From assembly GCA_903868245.1 (NCBI GenBank), contig CAIPUN010000074.1, positions 1 to 59,863 of the forward strand: 59,863 bases of DNA, read 5' to 3'. A model generated the notes under the pieces. That model was not told the origin of the DNA, did no database searches, and was given only the letters and a program-made list of their open reading frames with translations. Source of the DNA: an uncultured Sphingomonadales bacterium (lineage in GTDB: Bacteria; Pseudomonadota; Alphaproteobacteria; Sphingomonadales; Sphingomonadaceae). This document shows positions 21,833 through 32,049 of the stretch, piece by piece (position 1 is the first letter of the stretch; each line of letters opens with the position of its first letter). A program made the translations under genes and the position numbers.

Positions 21833-22110
21833 CAATCTTCGCCAAAGCCGTCGACAACTAAACCGACCAGCTTTTCAATCGCGAGATCGGCCTGTTCACC
21901 TTCGACGTGAATCGTGATTTCGCTACCCTTGGCTGCGCCCAGCATCATTAAGCCCATGATGGATGTGCCAGTCACCAATTGACCATCCTTCTCGACTTCA
22001 ACTTTGATCCCTTCAGGCAAGCGGGACACGAACGTTACAAATTTCGCGCTGGCACGCGCGTGGAGCCCCTTTACGTTCACGATAGTGACGGTGCGGCTGA
22101 TCCGTGTCAT
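21832..22110 (-). CDS. ptsH: HPr-family phosphocarrier protein
   Basis: Phosphocarrier of a regulatory PTS. The 92 residues show the active-site histidine in KGLHARASAKF (His17) and a conserved serine in GTSIMGLMMLG (Ser50), the site HPr kinase modifies in this family. Having both sites, with hprK three genes upstream, fits dual control by phosphoenolpyruvate and by ATP. The start overlaps the IIA stop by four bases. Enzyme I and sugar permeases are not in the window, so this HPr most likely serves regulation rather than sugar uptake. Confidence 0.94.
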   Translation of the reverse strand: MTRISRTVTIVNVKGLHARASAKFVTFVSRLPEGIKVEVEKDGQLVTGTSIMGLMMLGAAKGSEITIHVEGEQADLAIEKLVGLVVDGFGED

Positions 22111-22511
22111 CGTGACGCTTCAAGCACTTCAGACGCAACGCTGATATATTTCCGTCCTGCTTCACGCGCGGCAGCGACCGCCTCTTTCACGTCGAGATTT
22201 TTGCGCGCGCTATCTAGGCGAATAAGCATCGGGAGGTTTACGCCCGCGATAACTTCAACGCGCCCACTATCCAGCAAGGAAATGGAGAGATTCGAGGGCG
22301 TTCCCCCGAACAGATCGGACAGGATGATGACGCCCTTGCCAGTATCGACCCTTTTAATGGCAGCGGCGATTTCATTGCGCCGCGCTTCCATGTCATCATG
22401 CGGGCCGATGCAGATGGTCGCAACGTCCTTCTGCGGACCCACAACATGTTCAAGCGCGACCAGAAACTCGTTCGCCAGTTTGCCATGCGTGACTAAAATC
22501 AAACCGATCAT
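22107..22511 (-). CDS. PTS EIIA-Man-family protein
   Basis: A 134-residue single-domain EIIA of the mannose family. The phospho-acceptor histidine is His9 in LILVTHGKLANEF, and GVIILSDLFGGTPSN is the second family motif. In alphaproteobacteria this stand-alone IIA (often called ManX or PtsM) sits with hprK and ptsH without membrane permease subunits and acts in regulation. It overlaps rapZ and ptsH by four bases each, giving tight translational coupling. Confidence 0.92.
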   Translation of the reverse strand: MIGLILVTHGKLANEFLVALEHVVGPQKDVATICIGPHDDMEARRNEIAAAIKRVDTGKGVIILSDLFGGTPSNLSISLLDSGRVEVIAGVNLPMLIRLDSARKNLDVKEAVAAAREAGRKYISVASEVLEASR

Positions 22512-23473
22512 GTGATGTTGCTGCCTTGTCGCGACGTTACTCTGTCTGCGCCGTTAGCAGGCTCTTCCAGCGCGTCAATTGGTCTTGATGCCAGATCGCG
22601 ATGTGCGACCGATAAGGTAAAGCCATCTTCACGCAACCAATTGCCAAAAGTCTCCGCAACATGCACGGACCTGTGGCGCCCACCGGTGCAGCCAAAGGCG
22701 ATGTTGATATAGGCTTTCCCCTGCACGTCGTAGAGCGGCAGCAAGAAACGCAGCAGGTCGCGGATTTTCTGCAAGGCTTCATCATATTTAGGGTCGGTGG
22801 CAACATAATCGGCAACCGCCGCATCCAAACCTGTCATGGGCCGCAAATTGCTGTCCCAATGCGGGTTCCGTAAAAAACGCAAGTCGAATACCAAGTCCGC
22901 ATTGTGCGGGACTCCGCGCGAAAAGCCAAAGCTTGATACTGTTATGTTAGAATGCGGTGACGTATCGCTGCTGAACCTTTCGCGGATAACAACTTGCAAA
23001 TCATGTGCCGACAGCTTGCTGGTATCAATCACGGCCTCCGCCCATCGGCGAAATGGCTCCATCACGGACCGATCATTGGAGATGCCGTCCATAGCGGGCC
23101 GGTCTTGAGCCATGGGATGTCGGCGGCGGGTTTCTGCATAACGCCGTTCGATCTCGACGCCCGCGCAATCCAAAAACAGTGTCATTATTTGGAGATTAGG
23201 TTGGGACTGCAATTTTCTGATTTGCCCAATCAACGCCTCGGCGTCAAAGCCACGCGTCCGGCTATCAAAGCCTAGCGCCAGCGGGATATTTGGTCCATTC
23301 TCGCCGCCCGATGCAGGGATTTTAAGCAATTGGCTTGCCAGCTTGATCGGAAAATTGTCGACCGTTTCCCAGCCTAAATCTTCCAGCGTTTTTAGCGCGG
23401 TTGTCTTACCGGCCCCGGACACACCGGTAATCAACAGGATTTTCTGGGGCTCGGACGCTGTATTCTGTGTCAC
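22508..23473 (-). CDS. rapZ: RNase adapter / nucleotide-binding protein RapZ
   Basis: P-loop protein that in enterobacteria delivers small RNAs to RNase E and senses glucosamine-6-phosphate; its role in alphaproteobacteria is less clear. The 321 residues contain Walker A GVSGAGKTTALKTLEDLGWE, the VDNFP motif and the C-terminal FGCTGGRHRSVHVAE segment. The start is GTG at 23473, overlapping the hprK stop by four bases. The C-terminus after SVAHRDLASRP is about 20 residues longer than the core family. Confidence 0.94.
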   Translation of the reverse strand: MTQNTASEPQKILLITGVSGAGKTTALKTLEDLGWETVDNFPIKLASQLLKIPASGGENGPNIPLALGFDSRTRGFDAEALIGQIRKLQSQPNLQIMTLFLDCAGVEIERRYAETRRRHPMAQDRPAMDGISNDRSVMEPFRRWAEAVIDTSKLSAHDLQVVIRERFSSDTSPHSNITVSSFGFSRGVPHNADLVFDLRFLRNPHWDSNLRPMTGLDAAVADYVATDPKYDEALQKIRDLLRFLLPLYDVQGKAYINIAFGCTGGRHRSVHVAETFGNWLREDGFTLSVAHRDLASRPIDALEEPANGADRVTSRQGSNIT

Positions 23474-23943
23474 ATCATTACGCTTTCATTGGACGTAGCT
23501 GCTGCATCTGCCACCGGGTGCCATTTAGCGTCAATGACCGACCGAAGCGCCCATTCGACCTTTAATGCACTGCTCGCCTGAAATGGGGCCAGCTTGAACA
23601 GGGGTACCGAAAAACCCGCCATACTTATGATGTGATGCTCAGGCGGCATTCGGTCAACGTCCTGCACCAATTGCACGACAAGGCGCAGTGGCGCGGAATG
23701 GACGAAATCGATGGGGCATATACCGATGCCGCGCACTTCAATTTTTCCGGCTATATTGGGCGCACAGGTCATTTGGGGCAGGCTATCGCTGCTTTCAATG
23801 TGTACTACATCGTCGCAGATGAGCTTTGCACCCCGGTCAATCAGGCGAAGCGAGAGGTCTGATTTCCCGCTACCGGAGGGGCCAATCAGTAATACCCCGT
23901 TGCCGTGTATGGCGACTGCACTGCCATGGACCATAGCCGACAT
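23470..23943 (-). CDS. hprK: HPr kinase/phosphorylase, short alphaproteobacterial type
   Basis: Phosphorylates the regulatory serine of HPr using ATP and can reverse the reaction. The 157 residues contain only the C-terminal kinase domain: Walker A GPSGSGKSDLSLRLI, LICDDVVHIE and the HprK signature IEVRGIGI. The N-terminal domain of Gram-positive HprK (about 130 residues) is absent, as is usual in alphaproteobacteria. I start at ATG 23943, which overlaps the chvG stop by one base; an earlier in-frame start at 23988 would add 15 residues inside chvG. Confidence 0.92.
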   Translation of the reverse strand: MSAMVHGSAVAIHGNGVLLIGPSGSGKSDLSLRLIDRGAKLICDDVVHIESSDSLPQMTCAPNIAGKIEVRGIGICPIDFVHSAPLRLVVQLVQDVDRMPPEHHIISMAGFSVPLFKLAPFQASSALKVEWALRSVIDAKWHPVADAAATSNESVMM

Positions 23944-25523
23944 TAACGTGTTGCCGCAGCTGCGCAGGGCAGGGCAATTTCGAAACATGCCCCACCTTTG
24001 CCGTCGACTCGGTCGCGCACGCCAATGCGCCCATGATGCCCCTCGATAATTGTTCGCGCAATCGCGAGGCCAAGCCCGCTATGCTTGCCGAAATTTTCGG
24101 TCGCTGGTCGTTCACTGTGGAATCGCCTAAAAATGGCTTCCCGGTCTTGTGGTGGCACGCCTGGGCCTTCATCGCTAATCCGGATGATGACGTCATCATC
24201 GGCCAGTGTCGCGGATATTTCGACCACCGCTCCCGGCGGTGAAAAGGACACCGCATTGTCGATCAAGTTGGTCAACATCCGTTCAAGACGGACATCTTCA
24301 CCCATGACCGTTGCAATTGTCCGACGTGGCCGCGCAAAGGCTATGTTGACGTCTTTGTCGCTGCCCCGGTCTTCGCGTGCCTGAAGCAATTGTTCGATCA
24401 TATCGCCAAGGTCGATAGGTTCAAATTTTGCCTTGGCCAGTTGCGAATCCACACGGCTGGCGTCGGAAATATCGCTGATAAGGCGGTCCATGCGCTGGAC
24501 GTCGGCTTTTGCGACGTCCATTAATTGTTTCCGCAATTGGGGATCTTCGATGCGTTCTGCGCCATCAAGCGCCGACCTTAAAGAAGCCAGCGGATTTTTA
24601 ATTTCATGCGCGACATCGGCGGCAAAGGCTTCGGTCGCGTCGATCCTTTGGCGTAGCGCTATGCTCATATCCGATAACGCACGTGCCAGCATGCCAATTT
24701 CGTCGCGGCGCGAGGGCAGGCGGGGAACGGTAACCTCTTGGGCGCGGCCAAGCCGAACCTTAACGGCGGCGCGGGCCAGATGGCGCAATGGACGAACGAT
24801 GGTGCGGGCGAGGAAAACAGAGAGCAGAACGCCGATACCAAGCGCAAAAAGGAAAAACATACCGATCTTGAAGCGCTCTGCGCGGACATACAAGCGGATG
24901 TCGCGTTCATTGGCGGTTGTCAGAACAGTTAAGCCTCGGTCGCGCGCCGTTGAAGCAGCGCTAATCATATGCGTGAGGTCGGGCGCAAAGCGTACCTTTG
25001 ACGCGGCATTGGAAGGCGTTGCCGCGCGAATTTCTGGCCATGCCGAAGGGATGTCTTCTACAGGTTCAGCATAGCGTTCCAGCTTGGCCGCGCCGACTAG
25101 AAAATCGAATAATACATCGATCCAGCGTGCCGCAATTTTGGTCCAGGGCTCGCTGTCGGGGTCGCGAAAGACATAAGTGGGTTCACGGCCCGCAAGGCTG
25201 TCCAATATTTTCGTGCCATCTTGGTCATAAACTCGAATGCGCGACAGGTTCAATTGCCCAAATTTGGCGATATAATCATCCCGCTTTTCCGTAGCGATAA
25301 GTGGCAGGCTGGACACAAGGAAACTGGCCTGAACGCGAGCTGCGTTTTCGCGCTCTGCGATTAAGCGGACGCGATAGCTGTCGAGGAAGAATAGACCGGC
25401 GCCTAACAGAGCAAGCACGAAGAGGTTGACGGCAAGTATACGGGCGGTCAGCGATAACCCCCGGCTCCATCCCAGCTGCAGATCAGCGGGTTCAGCTGTC
25501 TGCGAAGCGATATCCGGCCCCAT
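23943..25523 (-). CDS. chvG: Sensor histidine kinase ChvG
   Basis: Inner-membrane sensor of the ChvG/ChvI system, which responds to acid and envelope stress in alphaproteobacteria. It has a first transmembrane helix ([23 protein letters not shown]), a periplasmic sensor region of about 200 residues, and a second helix ([18 protein letters not shown]). A HAMP linker follows. HisKA has [20 protein letters not shown], and the ATPase domain has [16 protein letters not shown] and [12 protein letters not shown] 25523 overlaps the end of chvI by 32 bases; further upstream starts would lie deeper in chvI and precede the family's usual N-terminus. It is followed by hprK with a one-base overlap. Confidence 0.92.
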   Translation of the reverse strand: MGPDIASQTAEPADLQLGWSRGLSLTARILAVNLFVLALLGAGLFFLDSYRVRLIAERENAARVQASFLVSSLPLIATEKRDDYIAKFGQLNLSRIRVYDQDGTKILDSLAGREPTYVFRDPDSEPWTKIAARWIDVLFDFLVGAAKLERYAEPVEDIPSAWPEIRAATPSNAASKVRFAPDLTHMISAASTARDRGLTVLTTANERDIRLYVRAERFKIGMFFLFALGIGVLLSVFLARTIVRPLRHLARAAVKVRLGRAQEVTVPRLPSRRDEIGMLARALSDMSIALRQRIDATEAFAADVAHEIKNPLASLRSALDGAERIEDPQLRKQLMDVAKADVQRMDRLISDISDASRVDSQLAKAKFEPIDLGDMIEQLLQAREDRGSDKDVNIAFARPRRTIATVMGEDVRLERMLTNLIDNAVSFSPPGAVVEISATLADDDVIIRISDEGPGVPPQDREAIFRRFHSERPATENFGKHSGLGLAIARTIIEGHHGRIGVRDRVDGKGGACFEIALPCAAAATR

Positions 25524-26199
25524 AAAGCGTATCAATAGCGGTGAATTCAGGGTCAATTTCACGGAACTTGCGCCGGAGCCTTTTGATATGGCTGTCAATA
25601 GTGCGGTCATCCACATAGACGTCGTCCTGATACGCCGCGTCCATCAACTGGTCCCGGGTGCGCACGACGCCCGGTCGGTTGGCCAGCGCCTCAAGAATCA
25701 TAAACTCTGTCACCGTCAGCGTAAGCGACTTCCCATCCCATCTGACGTGGTGGCGTGCCGGGTCCATTTCCAGCTTACCGCGGACCATCGGTTCTGGTTC
25801 GGGCTCTGCATCACCATTACCCGGGGCTTTGTCATAGGTTGCGCGTCGTAAAATTGCCTTCACGCGGGCAATCAAAAGCCGTTGCGAAAATGGCTTAGTT
25901 ATATAGTCATCAGCACCCATTGCGAGACCAAGCGCCTCGTCCAGCTCCTCATCCTTTGATGTGAGGAAGATTACGGGCATATCGCTTTTTTCGCGCAACC
26001 GCCGTAGCAATTCCAGCCCGTCCATACGCGGCATTTTAATATCGAAAATGCCAAGATCTGCGGGATTTTCGAACAAAGCCTTTAATGCCGTTTCGCCGTC
26101 CGAATAAATGCGCGTAACATATCCTTCTGCCTGCATCGCAATAGATACAGAGGTCAGGATGTTCCGGTCGTCATCAACCAAGGCGATATTGGCGCTCAT
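25492..26199 (-). CDS. chvI: Response regulator ChvI (OmpR/PhoB type)
   Basis: DNA-binding partner of ChvG. The 235 residues have a receiver domain (DDDRN near 9-13, phospho-Asp in [12 protein letters not shown], Lys in DDYITKPF) and a C-terminal winged helix ([33 protein letters not shown]). First gene of a seven-gene leftward operon through hprK, rapZ, IIA, ptsH and the methyltransferase. Just before its ATG, the minus strand reads CCCTA-TAGT-TAGGG, a five-bp hairpin that includes the AGGG likely used as ribosome site. Divergent from pckA. Confidence 0.95.
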   Translation of the reverse strand: MSANIALVDDDRNILTSVSIAMQAEGYVTRIYSDGETALKALFENPADLGIFDIKMPRMDGLELLRRLREKSDMPVIFLTSKDEELDEALGLAMGADDYITKPFSQRLLIARVKAILRRATYDKAPGNGDAEPEPEPMVRGKLEMDPARHHVRWDGKSLTLTVTEFMILEALANRPGVVRTRDQLMDAAYQDDVYVDDRTIDSHIKRLRRKFREIDPEFTAIDTLYGAGYRFADS

Positions 26200-26302
26200 G
26201 CCCTAACTATAGGGTGGCAAACTCGGGGGTTCAATCAATTGCGCATTCTATGCAAAGTCTGTCGTGGATAACCTGTGTCTTGCAAAAAGATATGTGCCCT
26301 AT

Positions 26303-26329
26303 TTGACGTTCTACGATGCATCGTATACC
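26303..26329 (+). promoter_or_regulatory. Candidate pckA promoter with 14-bp perfect palindrome
   Basis: TTGACG (26303-26308) and TATACC (26324-26329), 15 bases apart, resemble -35 and -10 boxes. Between and overlapping them lies the perfect palindrome TACGATGCATCGTA (26312-26325). A dimeric repressor bound there would occlude the promoter. Both the promoter and the operator are inferred from sequence alone. Confidence 0.45.
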
Positions 26330-26344
26330 CGCGGCGTCTTCAAA

Positions 26345-26360
26345 GTGCATACGTATGCAC
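26345..26360. promoter_or_regulatory. 16-bp perfect palindrome in pckA leader
   Basis: GTGCATACGTATGCAC is a perfect 16-bp palindrome with a central CG step, as in LacI-type operators. It lies 29 bases upstream of the chosen pckA ATG and 34 bp centre-to-centre from the 14-bp palindrome at 26312. It probably lies downstream of the transcription start. Confidence 0.5.
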
Positions 26361-26389
26361 TAGATTCGCAACTTATGCCGGAGTTTGTA

Positions 26390-27991
26390 ATGTCGACACC
26401 ACTGAATATCTCACTTGCGCAACAGGGTTTCGACACAGAAGCGACACTGTTTTGCAACCTCGGCACGGCCCCATTGGTGGAAGCCGCTTTGGCCAATTCA
26501 GAAGGCATATTGGCAAAGGATGGCCCGCTTGTTGTTAAAACCGGCGCGCATACTGGCCGCTCTGCGAAGGATAAATATATTGTCCGCGATGCCGAAACCG
26601 AAAATAGCATTTGGTGGGGCAAGACCAATGTTGCCATGGATCCCGCGCATTTCGCAGCATTAAAGGAAGATTTTATTGCGGCGCTTGGCGGTAAAGACAA
26701 ATTATACGTTGCTGATCTGTTTGGCGGGTCGCAGCCTGAGCATCGCGTGAATGTCCGCGTCATCAATGAATTTGCGTGGCACAACCTATTCATTCGCACG
26801 TTGCTAGTGCGCCCCACTCAAAACGAATTGGCCAACTTCGTACCCGAATATACCATCATCGATTTGCCAAGCTTCCGCGCTGATCCGGCACGCCATGGTT
26901 GCCGCAGCGAGACGGTTATTGCGGTCAACTTCACGGAAAAGCTGATCCTGATTGGCGGCACCGCTTATGCTGGCGAAATGAAGAAGTCGGTTTTCGGCAT
27001 CCTCAATTATTTATTGCCGGTAAAGGGCGTTATGCCGATGCATTGCTCCGCCAATATTGGTGCGGACGGACATACCGCCGTGTTTTTTGGCCTGTCAGGC
27101 ACCGGCAAGACCACATTGTCCGCCGACGCCAGCCGCACATTGATTGGCGATGACGAACATGGCTGGTCCGATACCGCCGTTTTCAACTTTGAAGGTGGTT
27201 GCTATGCTAAGATGATCCGGCTGTCGCCTGAGGCGGAGCCTGAAATCTTCGCCACAACCAAGCGCTTTGGCACCGTGCTGGAAAATGTTGTCATTGACCC
27301 GAATACACGGGAATTGGACTTTGACGACAACAGCCTCGCCGAAAACAGCCGCGGGTCTTACCCCATAGAATTCATTCCGAACACTTCGGAAAAAAATATG
27401 GGGCCGGTGCCCAATACGATCATTTTCCTGACTGCTGATGCCTATGGCGTTTTACCGCCTATCGCGCGGTTAACACCTGATCAAGCGATGTATCACTTCC
27501 TTTCGGGCTATACGGCGCGTGTTGCCGGGACGGAAATTGGCGTGACCGAGCCGGAGGCGACTTTTTCCACCTGTTTTGGCGCGCCATTCATGCCGCGTCA
27601 CCCAAGCGTCTATGGCAATTTGTTGAAAGAACGTATTGCTAAGGGCAATGTCCAATGCTGGCTGGTCAACACCGGCTGGACCGGTGGAAAGGCAACGATG
27701 CCTGGCATCAGCCGTATGCCGATAAAGGCCACGCGTGCGTTATTGAACGCGGCGCTGGATGGCACCCTGAACAATGCCGAATTCCGCCAGGATCCAAACT
27801 TTGGCTTTGAATTTCCGGTGGCAGTGCCGGGCGTCGACAGCGGCATCCTTAACCCACGGGCAGCATGGTCCGACAGCGCGGAATATGATGTGACGGCGCG
27901 AAAGTTGGCACAACAATTCATTGATAATTTCGCGCAATTTGCCGATCATGTTGATGAAGGTGTAAGGCAGTCGGCACCTAAAGTTCCTTAA
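26390..27991 (+). CDS. pckA: Phosphoenolpyruvate carboxykinase (ATP)
   Basis: Converts oxaloacetate and ATP to phosphoenolpyruvate, CO2 and ADP; the entry step of gluconeogenesis. The 533-residue product has the kinase-2 and P-loop segments ([21 protein letters not shown]), the substrate region [13 protein letters not shown] and the family signature around [11 protein letters not shown] chose ATG 26390 because GGAG lies six bases upstream; an in-frame ATG at 26264 would add 42 residues and place two palindromes inside the gene. Divergence from chvI-chvG is conserved in alphaproteobacteria, and ChvI has been linked to pckA control there. Confidence 0.96.
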   Translation: MSTPLNISLAQQGFDTEATLFCNLGTAPLVEAALANSEGILAKDGPLVVKTGAHTGRSAKDKYIVRDAETENSIWWGKTNVAMDPAHFAALKEDFIAALGGKDKLYVADLFGGSQPEHRVNVRVINEFAWHNLFIRTLLVRPTQNELANFVPEYTIIDLPSFRADPARHGCRSETVIAVNFTEKLILIGGTAYAGEMKKSVFGILNYLLPVKGVMPMHCSANIGADGHTAVFFGLSGTGKTTLSADASRTLIGDDEHGWSDTAVFNFEGGCYAKMIRLSPEAEPEIFATTKRFGTVLENVVIDPNTRELDFDDNSLAENSRGSYPIEFIPNTSEKNMGPVPNTIIFLTADAYGVLPPIARLTPDQAMYHFLSGYTARVAGTEIGVTEPEATFSTCFGAPFMPRHPSVYGNLLKERIAKGNVQCWLVNTGWTGGKATMPGISRMPIKATRALLNAALDGTLNNAEFRQDPNFGFEFPVAVPGVDSGILNPRAAWSDSAEYDVTARKLAQQFIDNFAQFADHVDEGVRQSAPKVP

Positions 27992-28029
27992 CCCGTCCGG
28001 ATATGCCGGACCGATTGGAAGTCCGGAGA

Positions 28030-28482
28030 ATGTCCAGTTTGAATGTCCGCTTGTTCGACGATGATGCGTCGATAGTCGCTATTGGTGAGGGCTTGTTGAC
28101 CGCCACATTGCCACGTTCCGCATGGACGCATGAGGCGCATTTGGCAGCGTGCAGCTGGCTTGTCCGTGATCGTCTCGACATCAATATAGAGCGCGCATTG
28201 CCCGGGATTATTTCGACGTACAATATTGCGTGCGGTGGCGTGAATGATGATAGCCAGGGCTATCACGAGACGATCACCCAAGTGTATATCGCCGCAGTGA
28301 AGACGCATCTCGCGGAGGTTGGGAGCCAACTAGCTCTCTATCAGCTGGTCAATAGCCTGCTGCTATCAGCACGAGGACGCCGAGATTATCCGCTTCGCTT
28401 TTATTCCAAAGAGCTTCTATTTTCGGCGCAGGCCCGTCGGGTCTTTGTGGCGCCTGACATCGCTAGTCTAGATCGGATGTAA
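28030..28482 (+). CDS. Conserved hypothetical protein, 150 residues
   Basis: I do not recognise a named family. It is soluble, with no signal peptide or membrane helix. Recognisable blocks are WTHEAHLAACSWLV, then NIACGGVNDDSQGYHETIT, and a C-terminal RGRRDYPLRFYSKELLFS. The histidines in WTHEAHL and GYHETIT could be ligands or catalytic, but this is speculation. ATG 28030 has GGAAG eight bases upstream; ATG 28003 would add nine residues. A GTCCGG/CCGGAC hairpin at 27995-28011 lies just after pckA. The gene follows pckA in the same direction and may be read through from it. Confidence 0.75.
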   Translation: MSSLNVRLFDDDASIVAIGEGLLTATLPRSAWTHEAHLAACSWLVRDRLDINIERALPGIISTYNIACGGVNDDSQGYHETITQVYIAAVKTHLAEVGSQLALYQLVNSLLLSARGRRDYPLRFYSKELLFSAQARRVFVAPDIASLDRM

Positions 28483-28519
28483 AGTAAGATTGCGAGGCAT
28501 CTTTGGTTTCATGGTGTCT

Positions 28520-28753
28520 TTACTGGTGAAACTTTTTACCTGCAAAGACGGTCAAGACGGACAAAATGACGAACATTGCGACTTGATAGGCAAGGGTGAT
28601 GGGCAGGAAATAGTCCGCTGTGCCTATAATTAATGCGGCCAAGCCAACCCACATCAGGTATCGGCCCCGCGCCACCAATTCGGCCAATATTAGGGAGGTT
28701 CCAAGCGCAAGCCAGAACCAATGCGTTGATAATGTGTCGAGCCACTCAGCCAT
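28520..28753 (-). CDS. NfeD-like short membrane protein (lacks the OB domain)
   Basis: A 77-residue protein with three hydrophobic helices. The N-terminus MAEWLDTLSTHWFWLALGTSL and the WVGLAALIIG segment resemble the membrane part of short NfeD proteins. Those are normally about 140-150 residues and end in a soluble OB-fold domain, usually beside a stomatin/SPFH gene. Here the frame stops right after the third helix (GKKFHQ), the next 40 bases offer no continuation in other frames that I can recognise, and no SPFH gene is near. It may be a truncated remnant or a reduced functional form. Confidence 0.6.
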   Translation of the reverse strand: MAEWLDTLSTHWFWLALGTSLILAELVARGRYLMWVGLAALIIGTADYFLPITLAYQVAMFVILSVLTVFAGKKFHQ

Positions 28754-28815
28754 ATTTTTACCCTATATTGTTAAGTTGCTGACCGCAAATATTACCGTAT
28801 GCTTGAGGTCAGGAT

Positions 28816-29031
28816 ATGGTCCTTAACCTTCATCCATCCCAATTAGATCATGATCGCTAATATGGTCTTTGGCTGGGATGCAGCGGTGGTTATAAAGTGG
28901 AAGAGTTAATTGCGGCGAACCGAGGTGGTGCGCTGCGATTTAAGTGTCGCATGATTGATTTGATGCATGTAGAGAAAGCAAAGTTGACGATAGAACGTTC
29001 CCGACATGCGATGGGCGGCGTTATATCCTGA
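28816..29031 (+). pseudogene. Possible decayed small ORF with an in-frame TAA
   Basis: The 293-base gap between the NfeD-like gene and the M28 peptidase gene contains an ATG at 28816 with GAGG seven bases upstream. The frame reads 14 codons, meets TAA at 28858-28860, and then continues open for 56 codons to TGA at 29029-29031. Downstream it reads YGLWLGCSGGYKVEELIAA and LRFKCRMIDLMHVEKAK, which looks protein-like. I recognise no family. An open run this long is not rare by chance, so this is a weak call. Confidence 0.22.
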
Positions 29032-29046
29032 TCCGGAGCGATAAAC

Positions 29047-30531
29047 ATGCGTCTTGCCCGTTATGCCTTTCTTATAAGCGTATCCGCGCTGGCTTGCGGG
29101 CCATTATCTGCAAAAGGCGTTACCGAGGCGGACTTGCGTGGCCATGTTGAAATACTTGCCAGCGACGCATTTGAAGGGCGCAAACCGGGCACCGAAGGCG
29201 AAGCCAAGACAGTAAAATATATTGCCGAAGCATGGGCAAAGGCGGGACTAAAACCTGCGGCTGCGGACGGTAGCTGGTTTGATCCAGTTCCGCTGATTCA
29301 ACGCGGGCGAGGCAGTTCTATTTATGCGTTCACCGCCAAAGGCCGCAAATTGCGGATCGTTTCGGACGATATTGTCCTGATCGGTCAACAAGCCGCCTAT
29401 GTGCGCAGCAACGTGCCATTGATATTCACTGGAGCAGGCGTGACAGCGAATGGTAAGGTGGCGGCTGATGTTAAGGGTAAGGCCGCGATCGTCCTATTTG
29501 GTGCAGACAATGCACCGGACAATATGAAATCGCCGCGTGCCCGGCGCGAAGCGTTGATTGCGGCGGGTGCAGAGGCGGTCATTTTTGTGGGGGACAGCCA
29601 AGGCAATTGGCCGACCTTGCTTCGTCAGCTTTTGTCACGACCCATCGCGCTGGAAGCCAGAGAAAAGCGCGCGCCATTGGAGGGCGCCATCAGTACCGAG
29701 TTCGTGGTCGAGTTGGTTACCGCGGCTGGACAGGATTGGGACAAGTTACGCGCCAACGCCAAACAGTCCGATTATGCGGGCGAAGCGCTTGGTATTGACG
29801 CGGATCTGGAGGTAAAAACCGATCTGTATCGTTTCAACAGTTCCAACGTCATTGGCAAGATTGCAGGGCGTAAGAAAAACAGCGGCGCGTTATTGTTCAT
29901 GGGGCACTGGGACCATCTGGGCATTTGTGCGCCTGAAGGCGCACCCGACCGTATCTGTAATGGCGCAGTTGATAACGCCAGCGGCATTGCGGTAATGAAT
30001 GAAGTCGCCGAAGCCTTGGCCAAGAAAAAGCATGATCGGGATATCTATTTTCTGGCGACTACAGCAGAGGAAAGCGGCTTGCTGGGCGCTTATGCCTTTG
30101 CCGACAAACCTGTGCTGCCTTTGGACCAGATCATTCTTTCGTTAAACATCGACACCATCGCGATTGCACCGCGCGGGTCGAAGGTGGCGATTATTGGTCG
30201 TGGAACAACGCCGCTGGATACCGAGGTTGAAGCCGTCGCAAAGAAGACGGGGCGTGCAATTGAAGGCTCTACTGACGCCAATGCCTTCCTACAAAGGCAG
30301 GACGGGTGGGCGCTGGCGCAAAAGGGCGTTCCTGCGTTGATGGTGGGCGGTTCATTCGCTGACCTGAACCTGATGCAGAAATTTTTGGGCAGTGATTATC
30401 ATGGCCCCAATGACGAGTTGACCGACAGTACAGAATTGGGCGGTGCAGCCGAAGATGCCGACCTGCACATCGCGCTCGGCCGTCATTTTGCCGACACGCG
30501 AAAATATAAATCGAAGAAGGCTGGCGAATAA
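29047..30531 (+). CDS. M28-family zinc metallopeptidase (exported)
   Basis: A 494-residue aminopeptidase-like protein with an N-terminal signal peptide (about MRLARYAFLISVSALACGPLSAKG). A PA-domain-like insert spans roughly residues 110-230. The M28 catalytic domain has zinc ligands in MGHWDHLG, DNASGIAVMNEVA, TTAEESGLLGAYAF and LNIDTIA, and a last histidine in DYHGPNDEL. It is expected in the periplasm or outer envelope, releasing N-terminal amino acids from peptides. GGAG lies eight bases before ATG 29047. It stands alone between intergenic regions, though guaB follows 54 bases later in the same direction. Confidence 0.9.
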   Translation: MRLARYAFLISVSALACGPLSAKGVTEADLRGHVEILASDAFEGRKPGTEGEAKTVKYIAEAWAKAGLKPAAADGSWFDPVPLIQRGRGSSIYAFTAKGRKLRIVSDDIVLIGQQAAYVRSNVPLIFTGAGVTANGKVAADVKGKAAIVLFGADNAPDNMKSPRARREALIAAGAEAVIFVGDSQGNWPTLLRQLLSRPIALEAREKRAPLEGAISTEFVVELVTAAGQDWDKLRANAKQSDYAGEALGIDADLEVKTDLYRFNSSNVIGKIAGRKKNSGALLFMGHWDHLGICAPEGAPDRICNGAVDNASGIAVMNEVAEALAKKKHDRDIYFLATTAEESGLLGAYAFADKPVLPLDQIILSLNIDTIAIAPRGSKVAIIGRGTTPLDTEVEAVAKKTGRAIEGSTDANAFLQRQDGWALAQKGVPALMVGGSFADLNLMQKFLGSDYHGPNDELTDSTELGGAAEDADLHIALGRHFADTRKYKSKKAGE

Positions 30532-30573
30532 AAAGGTTACTGTTTACATGGGCCGCCACGAATCAAAGCTTAA

Positions 30574-32046
<1,473 letters not shown>

Positions 32047-32049
32047 GTC

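Noticed and set aside
26264-26389. Longer N-terminus for pckA
   Set aside because: It would add 42 residues without family likeness and turn two perfect palindromes into coding sequence; ATG 26390 has a good GGAG.
27995-28011. GTCCGG-ATATG-CCGGAC hairpin after pckA as a terminator
   Set aside because: Only six pairs and no T run; it may even lie within the longer version of the next gene.
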